Shown: positions 11,207 to 22,735 of the stretch, piece by piece
Numbering within the stretch: the stretch's first letter is position 1
Layout: the number at the start of each line of letters is the position of its first letter
Position numbers and translations under genes: made by a program
Assembly (NCBI RefSeq): GCF_004193775.1
Contig: NC_041020.1
Coordinates: 12,204,698-12,268,697 of the forward strand
From: Glycine soja
Taxonomy: Eukaryota > Streptophyta > Magnoliopsida > Fabales > Fabaceae
Direction: 5' to 3'
DNA: 64,000 nt
Notes under the pieces: model-generated
The model's database searches: none
Seen by the model: only the letters and a program-made list of their open reading frames with translations
Told to the model about the DNA's origin: nothing

Positions 11207-11883
11207 GATAATAAATCCTTCAAAAAAAAAGAACAGAGTACAAAACAAAAAAATGCAGAATAGCAGCACAATCTTTGTACATGCCAGAAACAGAAACATC
11301 CTTCAAGCACCCATTAATATCATAAGTAGCAAAATTTTAAATTGTGATTGCAGATATTGCGTGCACTGAGATTCAGATTGCAGTCACTGATTTGAATTTT
11401 CACAAGTTGGCACATCATATTAAAATCATATATATTATTGTACAAGTTGGCTCGGAATAAGTTTTTGTCTCATAGGAGTAAGTATTATAGGAATCCTCGT
11501 GCCCTTGTGTGTCTTTTGTCTCAAAATTTATGCTTTGATGGAACAATGATAATAAGGGCAGCATATCATATAACCCTAAATCCTTATCCAAACATATGCG
11601 AATTCTATGAACGTTTTTCATTAGTTCTTTTTTAAAATTAAAAAAGTAAAGAAAACATAATTCAACCATCATCTTATGATACCACATCACCTAAATAGTG
11701 ATGATGACCATTATGATAAAACTAATATCCCTCCACATACATTTAACCATTAAAAGTAACAGATTTAGACAAACTACCAGGACAAAGAATGAGGTCACAC
11801 ATCCAACAAATATGGAAATCGAAGATCAAAAGGCCTAGCTAGAGCACATAACAGAATTGGGGGAAGTGGAAAGAAAAAAATAC

Positions 11884-11977
11884 CTCACAAAAGGTACCGT
11901 ACAACCCTTTGGGGCAAGCCTTCCCAGTTATAGTCCCATTTGCTCCAGAGCCACCCTGGCCCTTACCCTTTCCTCCC
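11884..11977 (-). pseudogene. Captured exon of a large plant Cys/Gly-rich membrane protein
   Basis: The 94-bp minus-strand segment sits between an acceptor (GATAG) and a donor (GTATTT). It encodes GGKGKGQGGSGANGTITGK followed by ACPKGLYGTFCE. From memory, the phrase GTITGKACPKGLYGTFCE is typical of the large uncharacterised plant glycine-rich proteins related to Arabidopsis At5g11700/At4g32920. Only one exon of a gene with many exons is present. Confidence 0.6.
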
Positions 11978-12652
11978 CTATCATAATCAGATAAAATTAT
12001 GAAGTTCTGAAATTGTCATTATGACACAAACAAAAAGCAATGGCAGAAACTCAAACGAAATAGAGAGCTAAAATAGAAAAGTTTAACAGAAAAAAAAATT
12101 GATAAATTCATACAAAAAAGAGGGGATATTTTAAAGTTTTCAAAAGTTAGGGATTGCAATCACCCCCAGCATGTTTATGCGTTAGTGCAAACATCAGTCA
12201 GGCCCTTAAATCACCATTCTCCAATAAAAACACCAAAATTCAAAAAACAAATTAAAAAATAAAAATCCTAGATATCAGTCACCAACTTCTCATTGTAAAC
12301 CACTTTGTCCCAAATACAAAACCATAGACCAGGCTCAAAGTCAAAATTATCCTAATGTAAGGAACAAACACATAATAATAGACAAAACTTAGATACAGTT
12401 CTTCATATACTTTTGATCCCATTCTCTAATCAAAATTGAAGTTTCATCTCAGTAATCTGCGTAATGAAAAGTTTACATATCCCTCTATAGATTATCAAGT
12501 TGAAACTCTAGTTCTAATAGGAGAAAAGCACCAAAAACGTATCTAAATTTTATTCTAACAACAACAGCAATACTAATAATTGTTGGTAGTGTTTGAGCGA
12601 TTGAGTGGTGATGAAATGAAAATAGAAGTGTGTGTGTGAGAGAGAGAGGAAC

Positions 12653-12817
12653 CTTGAGGGGGTGAAGATCGGCTTTGAGTTCACGAGCTTGTCGTTCTTC
12701 GATTTCTTTGTTGTTGGAATCAAGTGTCGATGCCAATTGAGAAGAAGAATCTAACGTTGTTGGATGAGCATTTTCGGTTTTGCTCTCTGATTCCTTCTTC
12801 TCCGCTGTGAAATCCAT
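12653..12817 (-). pseudogene. NCBP: Captured first exon of cap-binding protein NCBP (eIF4E family)
   Basis: The minus-strand frame opens with the ATG at 12815-12817 and encodes 55 codons: MDFTAEKKESESKTENAHP near the start and EERQARELKADLHPLK at the end. It stops at a clean donor (AAG|GTTCCT). From memory this matches exon 1 of legume NCBP (4EHP-type eIF4E), whose next exon would begin the WYTRRTPG cap-binding part. That exon is absent. Upstream sequence looks like the native 5' UTR and promoter, including AAACCCTAA at 12835-12843. The fragment thus carries a start codon and possibly a promoter, and could be transcribed. Confidence 0.7.
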
Positions 12818-12834
12818 TGTTGTCGCTGCTTCCT

Positions 12835-12843
12835 AAACCCTAA
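12835..12843. promoter_or_regulatory. Telo-box in captured NCBP 5' region
   Basis: AAACCCTAA lies 18 bp upstream of the NCBP ATG. Such telo-boxes are common in promoters and leaders of plant translation genes. This supports the view that the 5' region was captured with exon 1. Confidence 0.4.
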
Positions 12844-12877
12844 TCCCCTTTTTCCCCTTTCTGCGTTCAGCGTTGTT

Positions 12878-13475
12878 GAGGTTCGTTTCGGATCAGAGGA
12901 AGCAACGCGCTTGGGTTTTATGCTTTATAGGTAGGCGTCACTTCAGAAATATTTTAACCTTTTTTTTATGTTTTATTTTTTTTCTCATTTCTTGTTGTGA
13001 CTTAGAAAAGACTTGTGTAGTCATATACAATCCAATTTGGTTTGAGTATATGTGATACTTAATATGGTATGGGACTAAAAACTTAATCAGAGAATAGTTT
13101 AAGGATCATGACCTATCAAATATTTGTTTATGAATTTTAAAAAATTGAGAAAGATTAATGTTTTACTTCTTCTTCTACACTTTTCTCTTTGGCGAAAAAT
13201 TCACGATTTTTGTTATTCTTCTTCAATCACAAAATAAAGAAAAAGTTGTGTTGGGTTAGATTAAAGTGGATTTGAGAAAACAACGCTCAGGTCCGAAGTT
13301 CAAATGGGAAATTTGGTCACACACGTGTCACGTGTCCTGACGAATGTCAATGAAAATTTTGAATAATTATTAACTAAAAATTAATTTAAATTGAATGATT
13401 ATTTTTTGAGATTGAGTATTTACTAAAAAAACAAGAGACTAGTATTCAAATTCAAATAGTCTTAAAGAGTTTTAC
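12878..13475. other. Upstream DNA of the NCBP fragment and AT-rich spacer
   Basis: The part next to the NCBP fragment is T-rich and may include captured promoter. The rest is AT-rich and has no gene I can name. Confidence 0.4.
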
Positions 13476-13881
13476 CTACACCAACAATCGTAGGTATAAG
13501 ACTTTTGAGGTTATACCTACACCAACCAATTATAGGCATAGAATTTGTGAAGTTTTATCTACATCACGTAGTTGTAGGTATAAATTTTTTAAAATTTTGC
13601 CTACACTCTGCTTCTGTAGGTAGTAATTCTTTTGAGTTTTACCTACACTAATCAACTATAGGCACAAGTTTTTTGGAGTTTTACCTACACAACATAATTG
13701 TAGGTAGAAGTATTTTTTTAGTTTTAATAAATTTGTCTACACCAAATAATGGTTGGTACAAATGGTTGAGTTTTACCTGCATTAGTCAGTTGTAGGTAAA
13801 AGTATTTTTGAGATTTACCTACACTAATTTATGTCTGTAGCAAAAAAGCGTCCGTAGGCATAGGTTATTTTTCTTGTAGTG
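13476..13881. mobile_element. CACTA terminus with TTTTACCTACAC subterminal repeats
   Basis: About eight copies of GTTTTACCTACACCAA, alternating with TTGTAGGTATAAG, fill 13476-13840. The block then ends CATAGGTTATTTTTCTTGTAGTG at 13859-13881, a textbook CACTA end (reverse complement CACTACAAGAAAAATAACC). The element should extend leftward. I could not find the matching CACTACAAG end in the window, so this is a lone terminus, probably of an internally rearranged or truncated element. Confidence 0.75.
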
Positions 13882-13951
13882 TCTTGTTCATATCAATAGA
13901 ATAATATTTCTTACAGTGTTGGTTTTTAATTTGATTCACCTACCTTTTCAG

Positions 13952-14416
13952 TTCTGGTTTCCACCGGGTAAGGGTTCTACTGTGGAGTATCGATCTGCAT
14001 CTCGGTTGGGAAACTTTGATTTTGATGTGAATAGAAAAAGAATAAAGGTATGATTTCATAATTAGTATGTGCTTTCTCTATAGTTAGAATAAAGGTACTC
14101 CCCTTCCTTCATGTCATGTCAAACATTTTATACTTAAGTAAATTCACTAAATTTTAGTCTCAAATGTTTTAAATTTATTCTAAATTAGTCACTTATTTTA
14201 ACTGAAGGTAAATTTGGTTGACTATGATCAGAAATACATTGATATTTTTTAATTGGTAGAGATAAAGAATATTTTTGATGTACAATAAAGAGAGTATTTA
14301 CTCCAGAGGATGCAAATCCCTTACTAAATATTTTTGTGATGAAAAATCTTGGTTGCTGACAGGCATTGAGACAAGAGTTGGAGAAGAAAGGATGGACATC
14401 TCAAGATACCATATGA
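13952..14416 (+). pseudogene. Two exons of an unidentified gene, C-terminal end
   Basis: Exon 1 (13952-14047) follows an acceptor TTTTCAG, encodes FWFPPGKGSTVEYRSAS and RLGNFDFDVNRKRIK, and ends at AAG|GTATGA. Exon 2 (14363-14416) follows CTGACAG, encodes ALRQELEKKGWTSQDTI and ends in TGA. Both exons are in frame with each other, without stops. It is the 3' end of a real gene with its intron intact. I do not recognise the family. The upstream exons are replaced by the CACTA terminus. Confidence 0.55.
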
Positions 14417-14789
14417 TTAATAAACTCAGGCAGAATTAACATCAACATCTAAGCAAATATTATTTCATATACTTTGTGACCTTGTATACTTTTGTATTAG
14501 ATACAAATCACACAGGATCATTGCAAGCAAACTTTTCTTAGATTTTAGGAATTGTAGAGAAATCATTGAGACAATACTTCAAACTCTCGGGGAAGGAATG
14601 GAATGAAGACCTTGAATGATGAAGGAATGAAATTGGGGGTTACTAGGGGAGGGGTTGATTGGGGTTGGTGTCATTTTGTACATAGCAAATTTTACTGACG
14701 TGTTGTGCTGCAAACATTGAATGATGATTTGGTTTGGCAATATATGTTAAAAAAAGTATATTAGATGTAATCAGCAGTCAATGGATGCG

Positions 14790-15345
14790 TGATGGAATAT
14801 AAATACTATATCTTGAAAAATACACATCTAGATGGCATCCTTAGGACTTCATACAGCTCATGTTTGTCGCCTGTTTCATCATCCACCACCCTTACCTTCT
14901 CTGGTTTCTCACGTTTATTGTTATTAAACCCATATTTATGCTCTCCTCCCTTCATGTCTTGTTTTATCACAACTTTAGCCGAATCTCCTATCTTCTCTTG
15001 GCTTCTTGGCAAAAAAGAAACACTCCTCGCATTTGTTCCTTTGCCACAACAATGCTCTTCTCCTTCATGGGCATCAATAATCATGCAGTCGTCGGCATCA
15101 GCATTATTATTTTACTCACTCATCTTGACCACAGTTGAATCTCCTGTCTTATTCTCCAATGACACACTTTGATGGCCTCTATCTCTTTTCTTCATATGTT
15201 CTAGTGCTTCAGCTTCAGAATGCATAGAGCAATCTGAACTTTCCCAGTGATCACCAAAGGCTTCAGCATCAGCATTGACACTTTCCACCCTCTTTGCTTT
15301 ATGCTTATGTGCTGATTGTTCTAGTGCAACCTCTAATAAATTTGA
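14790..15345 (-). pseudogene. Fragment of an unidentified acidic protein gene
   Basis: One minus-strand frame runs about 180 codons with a single in-frame TAA near 15110. It includes VESVNADAEAFGDHWESSDC, SMHSEAEALEHMKKRDRG, then after the stop DDCMIIDAHEGEEHCCGK and VRVVDDETGDKHELYEVLRM. Composition is strongly protein-like and hydrophilic. I cannot assign a family. The plus-strand frames over the same bases are shadows. Confidence 0.45.
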
Positions 15346-15540
15346 GATTTATAAGGAGGAAGCAGGGAATGCAGCACAGAAGCATAAAGCAAATAACATT
15401 GATGACGTACAAGAACATACAAAATCTAAATTTCGATTACAGACAAATGTCGACATCAGCAGTTGTTTCTATAGCATATTACATTCATGACATACAACAA
15501 ACCTAAGGGAGGTTGACTAGGTCGGAAGTGAGGTTGACTA

Positions 15541-15541
15541 A

Positions 15542-15572
<31 letters not shown>

Positions 15573-16070
15573 TCATGAGGATGTGTGTGTGTGTGTGTGT
15601 GTCATTAGGGTTTGTGTCTGTGTATGTGTGTTTGATTAGGGTTTGTGTCTGTGTGTGTGTCATGACGGTGTCTGTGTGTCTACGATTAGGGTTTGTGTGT
15701 CTTTCATAAGGGGGTGTGTGTGTATTTTTCATCAGGGTGTGTCATGTGGGTGTGTGTGTGTGTGTGTCATGAGGGAATGTGTGTGTTTGTGCTTAGAGTT
15801 TGTGTGTGTGTGTGTGATTAGGGTTTTTCTGTGTGTGTTTGTCATGAGGATGTGTGTGTGTGTCTTTGTGTCATTAGGGTTTGTCTGTGTGTCTCATTAG
15901 GGTGTGTGTGTGTGTGTATTTTTCATGAGGGTGTGTGTGTGTTTGTGATTAGGGTTTTTCTGTGTGTGTGTGTGTGTGTCATCAGGGTGTGTGTGTGTAA
16001 TGAGGGTGTGGGTGTTGATTATGGTTTTTGTGTGTGTGTGTGTGTGTGTGTGTCATGAGGGTGTGTGTAT
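15541..16070. repeat. (GT)n-based minisatellite with TCATGAGGG and GATTAGGGTTT inserts
   Basis: Runs of TG dinucleotides of 10-30 bp alternate with TCATGAGGGTG and GATTAGGGTTT cassettes for about 530 bp. The open frames over it translate to Cys/Val or Thr/His repeats and are not genes. The TTAGGGTTT core looks like plant telomere repeat, but only single copies occur between TG runs. Confidence 0.85.
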
Positions 16071-16249
16071 CTGGAGTCTGCATAATAAAGGTTTCTATTA
16101 AAAATCAACATAGGTCACTTATTAGCAAAATAACTTTAATTCTGATAAGATAACAACACAAAATACTCAAAGAACTGTATCTAAGTTTTGTCCTTTTAAA
16201 ATATCGTAAGATGCTTCAATTAGATACACGACTTAATTGACACATGCTT

Positions 16250-16755
16250 ACAGGTTCAGCCACATGGCTAACCCTTCAACCATTGCACAAACACTATTCG
16301 CTTACATGGCACTAGAGGCAGCACAACAAGGCCAGGTATTTCACGCAGTTGCACTATTTACTGTCTTCGAGTTGTCATAATTGAGATACTGATACGGAGG
16401 TTCCCTTCTCAGTATCTCAACAATGGAAAGGGTGGGGCTGATGTGGTACAATGGGTGGAAACTGCAATCTCTGAGGGAATGGAATCATAAGTGCTTGATA
16501 CTGAGATTGCAGGCTCTAGGAATTGGCTTGGTGAGATGGAGCAACTCCTCCACATTGGTGCTACTTGCACTGAAAGCAACCCTCAGCAGCAATTACACAT
16601 GGCGGAAGCCATTAGAAGGATAATGGAGATTAAATTCGAGTGTGGTCATGAATCAACAAGCCTTGCATATTCTGATCATGCTGAACAATCACAGAGGAAG
16701 CATGGAACAAACAGCTTCAAAAGCTGGGATAATATCGAATATGGCAGCTCCTAGG
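16250..16755 (+). pseudogene. Captured C-terminal kinase fragment of a pollen receptor-like kinase
   Basis: The frame encodes MANPSTIAQTLFAYMALEAA followed by QQGQ. After a one-base shift near 16350 it gives YCLRVVIIEILIRRFPSQYL, then NGKGGADVVQWVETAISEG, a stop (TAA near 16498), then GSRNWLGEMEQLLHIGATCT. It ends with its own stop at 16755. This is the end of subdomain VIII through XI of the kinase domain of plant PRK-type LRR receptor kinases, in which the APE motif lies in the YKAPEAAQQG region. Here the motif reads ALE, and the subdomain IX aspartate region is frameshifted. It cannot be functional. Confidence 0.8.
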
Positions 16756-16897
16756 TAACACTAATTAGAAATGAGGCTTATGATGGGCAAAAATGACTTC
16801 AACATTCTAACATTATCTGCGTTGGGGTTGATGTAGGATTGGCCATAGATAGTGCTCTCCCCTGTTGTCTTAGGCTTGATGTTTGCCTATTTCAAAA

Positions 16898-17027
16898 ATG
16901 AATAAGCTGCAAAACCAATTGGAGAAAGTCGAGTCTCTTACTCAACATCTTCAAGAAGGGCTTGAGTTTCTATTTAGGTGTTTGATAAAGACTAGACTTG
17001 CCTTTGTTATTCCCCTAAAACACTAAC
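16898..17027 (+). pseudogene. Captured C-terminal fragment of a DUF241 protein
   Basis: The plus strand encodes MNKLQNQLEKVESLTQHLQE, then GLEFLFRCLIKTR, a few altered residues, and a stop. DUF241 plant proteins characteristically end in an LE.GLE.LFRRLI.TRVSLLNILN segment preceded by a coiled coil, which is what this resembles. The last residues no longer match. It directly follows the receptor-kinase fragment and is an unrelated gene. Confidence 0.55.
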
Positions 17028-20000
17028 AAGTACCCTTAAATAACTACACTGCCCCTAAAATACCAACATTATACTAACTACTGTTCAGCTTGCCAAAATT
17101 TATATAAAAAAGAATATAATCCTCATACAAATACAATCATGCAGTCATATTTGAAAACTTAAAATAGGAATAACTCAAGTTAAAAACTATTGATTTTTTA
17201 CAACTCTGAACAAATTAACTAAGGTACACATGGCAAATTTGTTTTCACTAATATTAGTAGGTCATCACCACTGCAGTAGAATTTAAGTTAAAGTTAGATA
17301 AGTACCTTATGAAGAGGCCAACTACCTTGTCACAGCTAATAAGAAGAAATTTCTGCATGTATAATTGAACTAATTTGGTGTGTGTGTGTGTGTGTGTGAT
17401 CAGTTAAATTTTCGTTTTCAATATGCATGCTCTTTTTAATTTGTTAGAGTGACCTTACAATCTGCTGGTGTTACACAGCAAGCCAAACATGTCTTTTGGT
17501 TTGCATCCATAATCTCACTCCAACCTTTACTCTAAAATGGAAATACATGTCATTGGACCAAAAGATCATATAATACTATATCTAGTGCCAAAATCATATA
17601 TGTAAGGACATGAAATGCTGACTAATTTTAAGTAGTGCCAGCTAAATTTTAGAGTGATAAGTATTGGGTTGAGACATCATCACAAATATGGACCATAGAC
17701 AAACACATAACAATTACCAACACACTAAATATTCAATATTCACTTTATACTTGAAATAGGATTGTTTCATATGTATGAATAAATTGTATTGGCAGTGGAT
17801 TATTTCATAGAAAGATTAGGTGGACATGGCAACATGTAAAAACAAAACAGACAAGCAATTGTGCCACTATTAGGGTGTTTGTTTCTGTGTCGGACTTGAA
17901 TGCTACACACATTCTACAGAAGTGATAATATACAGCTTCTACGTATTTGAAGAAAATCGACATGATTATCTGAGTATTGGACATGTGTCAAAACACACAG
18001 TGTGTTAAAAGAAAACCAAAAGAGAATGTACAAAACAACACATAAAACCTATTTTTCAGAAACCAATAAAAGAATAGCATGATATTTCTCATTCCCTGAC
18101 CAAATTACAGACTAGAAAAAACAAGGGAAAATATAAGACTGCTACACTACACAAAAACCAACATTGTCAAACATGATTTCCACTTCTACATGAACGCTCT
18201 TACAAAGCCAGATTACCAAAGTTCAAGTCAATTTTCAAGAAACAACTCATGAAGTAATGATCATATGCTATTTGTAACCAAGCAGTCCAACTCTCAGAGC
18301 CAGTGCTCAACAAGCAAGGCACAATCACAGTCACAATCAAGACTTAACAAGAGGGAGGGAAACCCGACCACTAATAAACCCTAAACAAAGTTTCAATGAT
18401 ATAAACATAACAATAGTCAAACATTGGGGAATCACTTCACAAATTATGCAACCGATCAGCATATGCCACCTGAATCTAATTGGCAGAATGGGGGAAGCAA
18501 GCCTAAGGTTCATGTAATATTTTATAAAATTCGTTATTTTTATTGGCTAGTTCACTCTTTTGTTTGATTAATGGATAAATGTGTTTTTAATTACTATACC
18601 TTCAATCATAACGAAGGTCTCTATCCTTTTTCTATATTATGAATTTAATCCTTAAACTTTTAAAATTATATGGATATAGTTTTTATTTTCATAAATATTT
18701 AATAGGGACAATATCCATGTCTTTCGAAATTTGAGTACTAAATTTATTGATTTATGAGTACAGTTGTTGTTCACATTTGATAGATAGTATAAAGATCAAA
18801 AACACATTTTTTTTCCTTAAACTAATTTGAGTACTCATGATATTTCATTCAGCTAGTAAATATACTTCCAAAACCATGTGGTAGAAGCAACATAGAAGCC
18901 TATGGGCACAGTGAGAGTGAAACCTTGAGGTTGTTAAGCCAAACTCATCTTCAATCCCCTACCAATAAAGAAATGCACAGATAGTTGAAAACTTAGGGTG
19001 ACCTTAGCATATTTTATGTGGATTGGGTTCAAGAAGTAGAAAACTTATATTACAGTGCTAGTGTATGACATTAGCAAATTTGCAACTTCCATGATGGAGG
19101 TCGAGCATTATGACAACTAGTAACTACACGATGATGTCCACAGAGATGATATTCAGTTTGAGAATGATCTTCTATGCTGCATAGCAGAGTTCATACACAC
19201 AGAAAGAACTGGGTCTAGTTTCTTCAAATGATGAGCCCGTAAAGGATCACAGAATGGTAGTTGTAGGGACATGTTCTACACATTCCATTTTGATGACAAA
19301 GAATAACTATGTAATGTTATTGTACCTTTTTGAAGACTCCTATGTAATGTTATAATGCTCATTTTAACCAAGATGCATCATGTGACCAACACATAGCAAC
19401 GAAGGAAAATGATATCCCTAGGAATAACTACTTCACAGTAGCACATACACATATACATAACAAATACATTTAAAAAAATAAGTTATACCATTCATGTATA
19501 AAAGGCTGAAATAATGGAAAAAAACAAGTATGTACCTCTTATTGCCTTTACAGTCCGAGTTTGGCAACTATCTTAAGTGAATATGAACCAAAGTCTCCGC
19601 CTTCAATCCCTAAAAGTAAGTTAGCAGAAAAAATGGCATATTAGAATAGAAATTCAATTTGTACCAGAAACATAGAAATAGAAAAGTAATCAACAAAAAA
19701 ATAGGAAAGTTATCTCTCTCTCTAATAGTAGTACTAATTAATTTAAAAGCCTTCTATGACGTTGGCAGAAAGGATTACTATTTGGGCTTAATTATGGTTG
19801 GTATTGACTAATTACCATTAAATTCCATCAAAATGGATCTCGTTAGATAAATTTCTTTACATGATCTCAACCAAACTACCATTTTTAGAAGACTGGTTGA
19901 TACATTAAGCCACTCATAAAGAAATAATTAGCTTAAATATCCAGCAAGCTATTTGTCTAGAATCAAGAAATCAGAATCCATAAGCCACATATTATAGATA

Positions 20001-20235
20001 ATGAATGCATATGCCAATCCAATAGTCACACACCATTCACATTTCCATATCCATCAACTTTTAGCACCACAAGTGTATAAGCCATAAAATTCTGATCATA
20101 TTTTACTTTTTTGGTTTAAGAGTCTTTAAATTAACTTCTATAAATAGGGAAATTTAAATTCTTGCTATACACATTTAATATATCTTACTCAAGCAATCAT
20201 CATTTAACTTTCAATCATCGTTCCTCATTATTTAG
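17028..20235. other. AT-rich DNA without recognised genes
   Basis: It contains a (TG)n run at about 17380 and several degenerate coding-looking snatches, for example near 19150-19200 on the plus strand (DDVHRDDIQFENDLLCC). None has clean exon borders that I can assign. I see no terminal repeats or long frames. Confidence 0.4.
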
Positions 20236-20515
20236 GGAATTTTCAGTTCCATCAACGTTGAGAATAAGCTTCATGCAACAAACGAAATACCAATCAACTA
20301 TGATTATTCACCACCCCATCATCATTATCAGCCACACCCGCACTCACAGTCAAACTCAACGACAACACAACAAGCTCAACCTCCGATTATGTACTATAAA
20401 ATATTATTAGAGGGTGTATTAAAACAAAATGGAATGACTTACTTAGTGTTACTACATGTTGGCATCTATGAAAGAAGAAAGAAATGGTATGGTTAGTTGC
20501 TAATGCTCAAATCAA
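20236..20515 (+). pseudogene. Possible captured fragment, His/Pro/Gln-rich
   Basis: An open frame with no early ATG encodes EIPINYDYSPPHHHYQPHPH followed by SQSNSTTTQQAQPP, and stays open for about 90 codons. The low-complexity His/Pro/Gln composition is common in plant transcription regulators but is not diagnostic. A short phrase (TTATGTACTATAAAATATTA) recurs at about 20533, so a local duplication has occurred. Confidence 0.3.
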
Positions 20516-20974
20516 TTTGCACACTGCTGATTATGTACTATAAAATATTATCAGAGGGTGTATTAATTTCATTTTCCAAATTTCTTATGTAAAGTAGTTA
20601 CAAATCCTGATGCATGGTTACAGGTGTTGGATGATGAATATTATATACCTTCTACACACAACTGGAGAGTGTAACCAAACGACTCTTGATTTGTCTAACA
20701 CGTTCAAGATTGAGTGTGCTAAGTTCAGAGGTCAACTCATCTAAAGTTGGGTAAGCCTCTACCTCCACTGTTGAAGTCTAACATAGACACAAGTCATAGA
20801 TAAAGCTTATAAGCATATACATAGAATGCACTTGCGTCTGGATTTGTCAAATATATAAAAAAAAAAAACAAAGAAAACATTAGGTTAAAGAAAGAGAAAC
20901 TACTGGTCCAAAAACATTTAAGTATCAGAATGTAGCTAAGTTATGTCTCCAAGGAAGAAATGACACCTGGTCCA

Positions 20975-21274
20975 AAAACATTTAAGTATGAGAATGTAGT
21001 CCTCCTCCTTTTCAGAAACAAACCCATTGTAGTAAAGCCAATAAACAGCACTAGAGCCTCTAACCCTAGAACTAGACATGTTTACCATCTCAGAAGGCCT
21101 AATGCCACCAGTGTCAAAACCCCACCAATCATTTCCACAGCTAATCACAAACCCCACATCAGAACTTGACCTAGCAGGGCCTCCACCACTCTCCCAATGA
21201 ACCCCATTCTTTGAAACAACCAACCCTATCAAATCAGAAGAAGGGTACCCTTTTGCCCTACCATGGTACCACAT
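20975..21274 (-). pseudogene. Captured fragment of an arabinanase/levansucrase/invertase-like plant protein
   Basis: The minus strand encodes MWYHGRAKGYPSSDLIGLVV, SKNGVHWESGGGPARSSSDV, then CGNDWWGFDTGGIRPSEMVN and SSRVRGSSAVYWLYYNGFVS. This is the five-bladed beta-propeller (GH43/32/68-like) protein family of plants, usually annotated as arabinanase/levansucrase/invertase. MWY.GR and DWW.FDT..IRPSEM are its hallmark blocks. No stop interrupts it, but only the central part is present. It lies just inside the CACTA terminus at 21911. Confidence 0.75.
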
Positions 21275-21539
21275 GTACCCTTTTGCAATAAGGGAAACGA
21301 AGCAGACAAAGTACGAAAATTTGAGAACAACTTAACAAGAGGGAAAGACTTTACCTTAGGGTTGCACTATGTCACGAACACTGAGGACGATGGCGGACAC
21401 GACGGTGGGATGGCGGACACCAATGTCAGGTAACGTAGGGACAACAATGGCGGACACAAGGAAGCAAAGTCAAGAGAGGGAAATAGTTTTCGACGAGCGC
21501 GACTAATCAGGGGTAGTTTTTAATTTATTTAAAAATACA

Positions 21540-21911
21540 ACATCGGTTTTCGTAAATAACCGATGTAAACATCTAATCCTTAACATCAGTTTTTCAAAAA
21601 CTGATGTTACCTATGTCATGTTAACATCGATTTTTTAAAAAACCGATGTTAACAATTATATGTTAACATCGGTTTCTAGAAAACAGAAAACCGATGTTAA
21701 TAAGTTGGTCTTAATTACAAAGTATGCCATCGCATATGTGTTGACATCAAAGAACCGATGTTAACAATTACATGTTAACATCGGTTTTTTAAAAAAATGA
21801 TGTTAATATATTGGTCTTAATTACAAGTATGCCACCACGTTTGTGTTAACATCGGTTTTCTAAACAACCGATGTTAACACGACGATGTTAAATGTATAAT
21901 TTTTAGTAGTG
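21540..21911. mobile_element. CACTA terminus with TTAACATCGG subterminal repeats
   Basis: Ten or so copies of TTAACATCGGTTTT/AACCGATGTTAA in both orientations fill this block. It ends TATAATTTTTAGTAGTG at 21911, giving CACTACTAAAAATTATA on the other strand. The repeat order matches the end at 4249. The element lies to the left and would include the gene-fragment cluster. The flanks (CAT and AGA) do not match, so rearrangement or loss of one original end is likely. Confidence 0.7.
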
Positions 21912-22735
21912 AGAGAGATGACTTGTGGTTTGATGCACTGTTGGTAGTTTGGGTCGAGGTTTTGGTGGGTGGAGGCACAAAAGATATGAATGAGAAGGGG
22001 CACAGGTTCCCCATTCATCCAAACCCAAAAGAGAAAATGGGAAGGGGCACGAGAAGGTTTACTAGAGTGGAGCATGAGAGAGTGCAAGGAAGATTTGTGA
22101 GCTTCCATGGAAACATTTGACGAAAGTTGGAGACAAGAGTGGAAGGCAGATTTGTGATGTTGAGGGAAACAAAACATTTTCGTATTTAGAGTGATTTTGG
22201 TTTAGTGATTTGGAGGGAAAGAGAAAATGAGATCGTGTGTATTTGTTTTTGGATAGTAAAAGGGGTACATAGGATGACTGATAAATCAGTCTCCCTTAAG
22301 GGTGACCACAGAATCATTAAGTGATTAAAATTTGCAATACCCAACCTCCAAAATGATATTTTTACCCCCAAATCATTAAGTCAATTTTTCCATACAAGAA
22401 AATGTTTTTTTGGCAAAAATGTTTGACCAAGTCCCCTTGAGTACTTGTCATGCATTTCTCTCAAAGCTATATACATAGACATATTATACCCTGAAATTGA
22501 TCATAAAAGTCAAAAGTTATGTCTTTTCAAATGAAGCAATGGAAACATGATTCCTTTTTAAAAGTATACAATGGAAACCAATGAATCATGTTTTCATTGC
22601 ATTTATTCATGGTGGAAAAAAATACAACGGAATGATGTTTCTGTTGCATATATTTGGGGTGAAATAAATAGAAGGAAAATATGGTTTCGTTGTATAGTTT
22701 TAGAACAAAATCTTGTTATTGTATTGGGCCTTGAT
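21912..22735. other. Flank of CACTA end; weak open frame on minus strand
   Basis: A minus-strand frame (about 21880-22177) encodes MEAHKSSLHSLMLHSSKPSR and FLFWVWMNGEPVPLLIHIFC. I do not recognise it and it lacks supporting splice sites. The rest has GGAAACATGATTCC-type short repeats near 22540-22700 and no gene. Confidence 0.3.

Noticed and set aside
15541..16070. Interstitial telomere because of TTAGGGTTT
   Set aside because: Only single copies occur between TG runs, with no consecutive TTTAGGG repeats.
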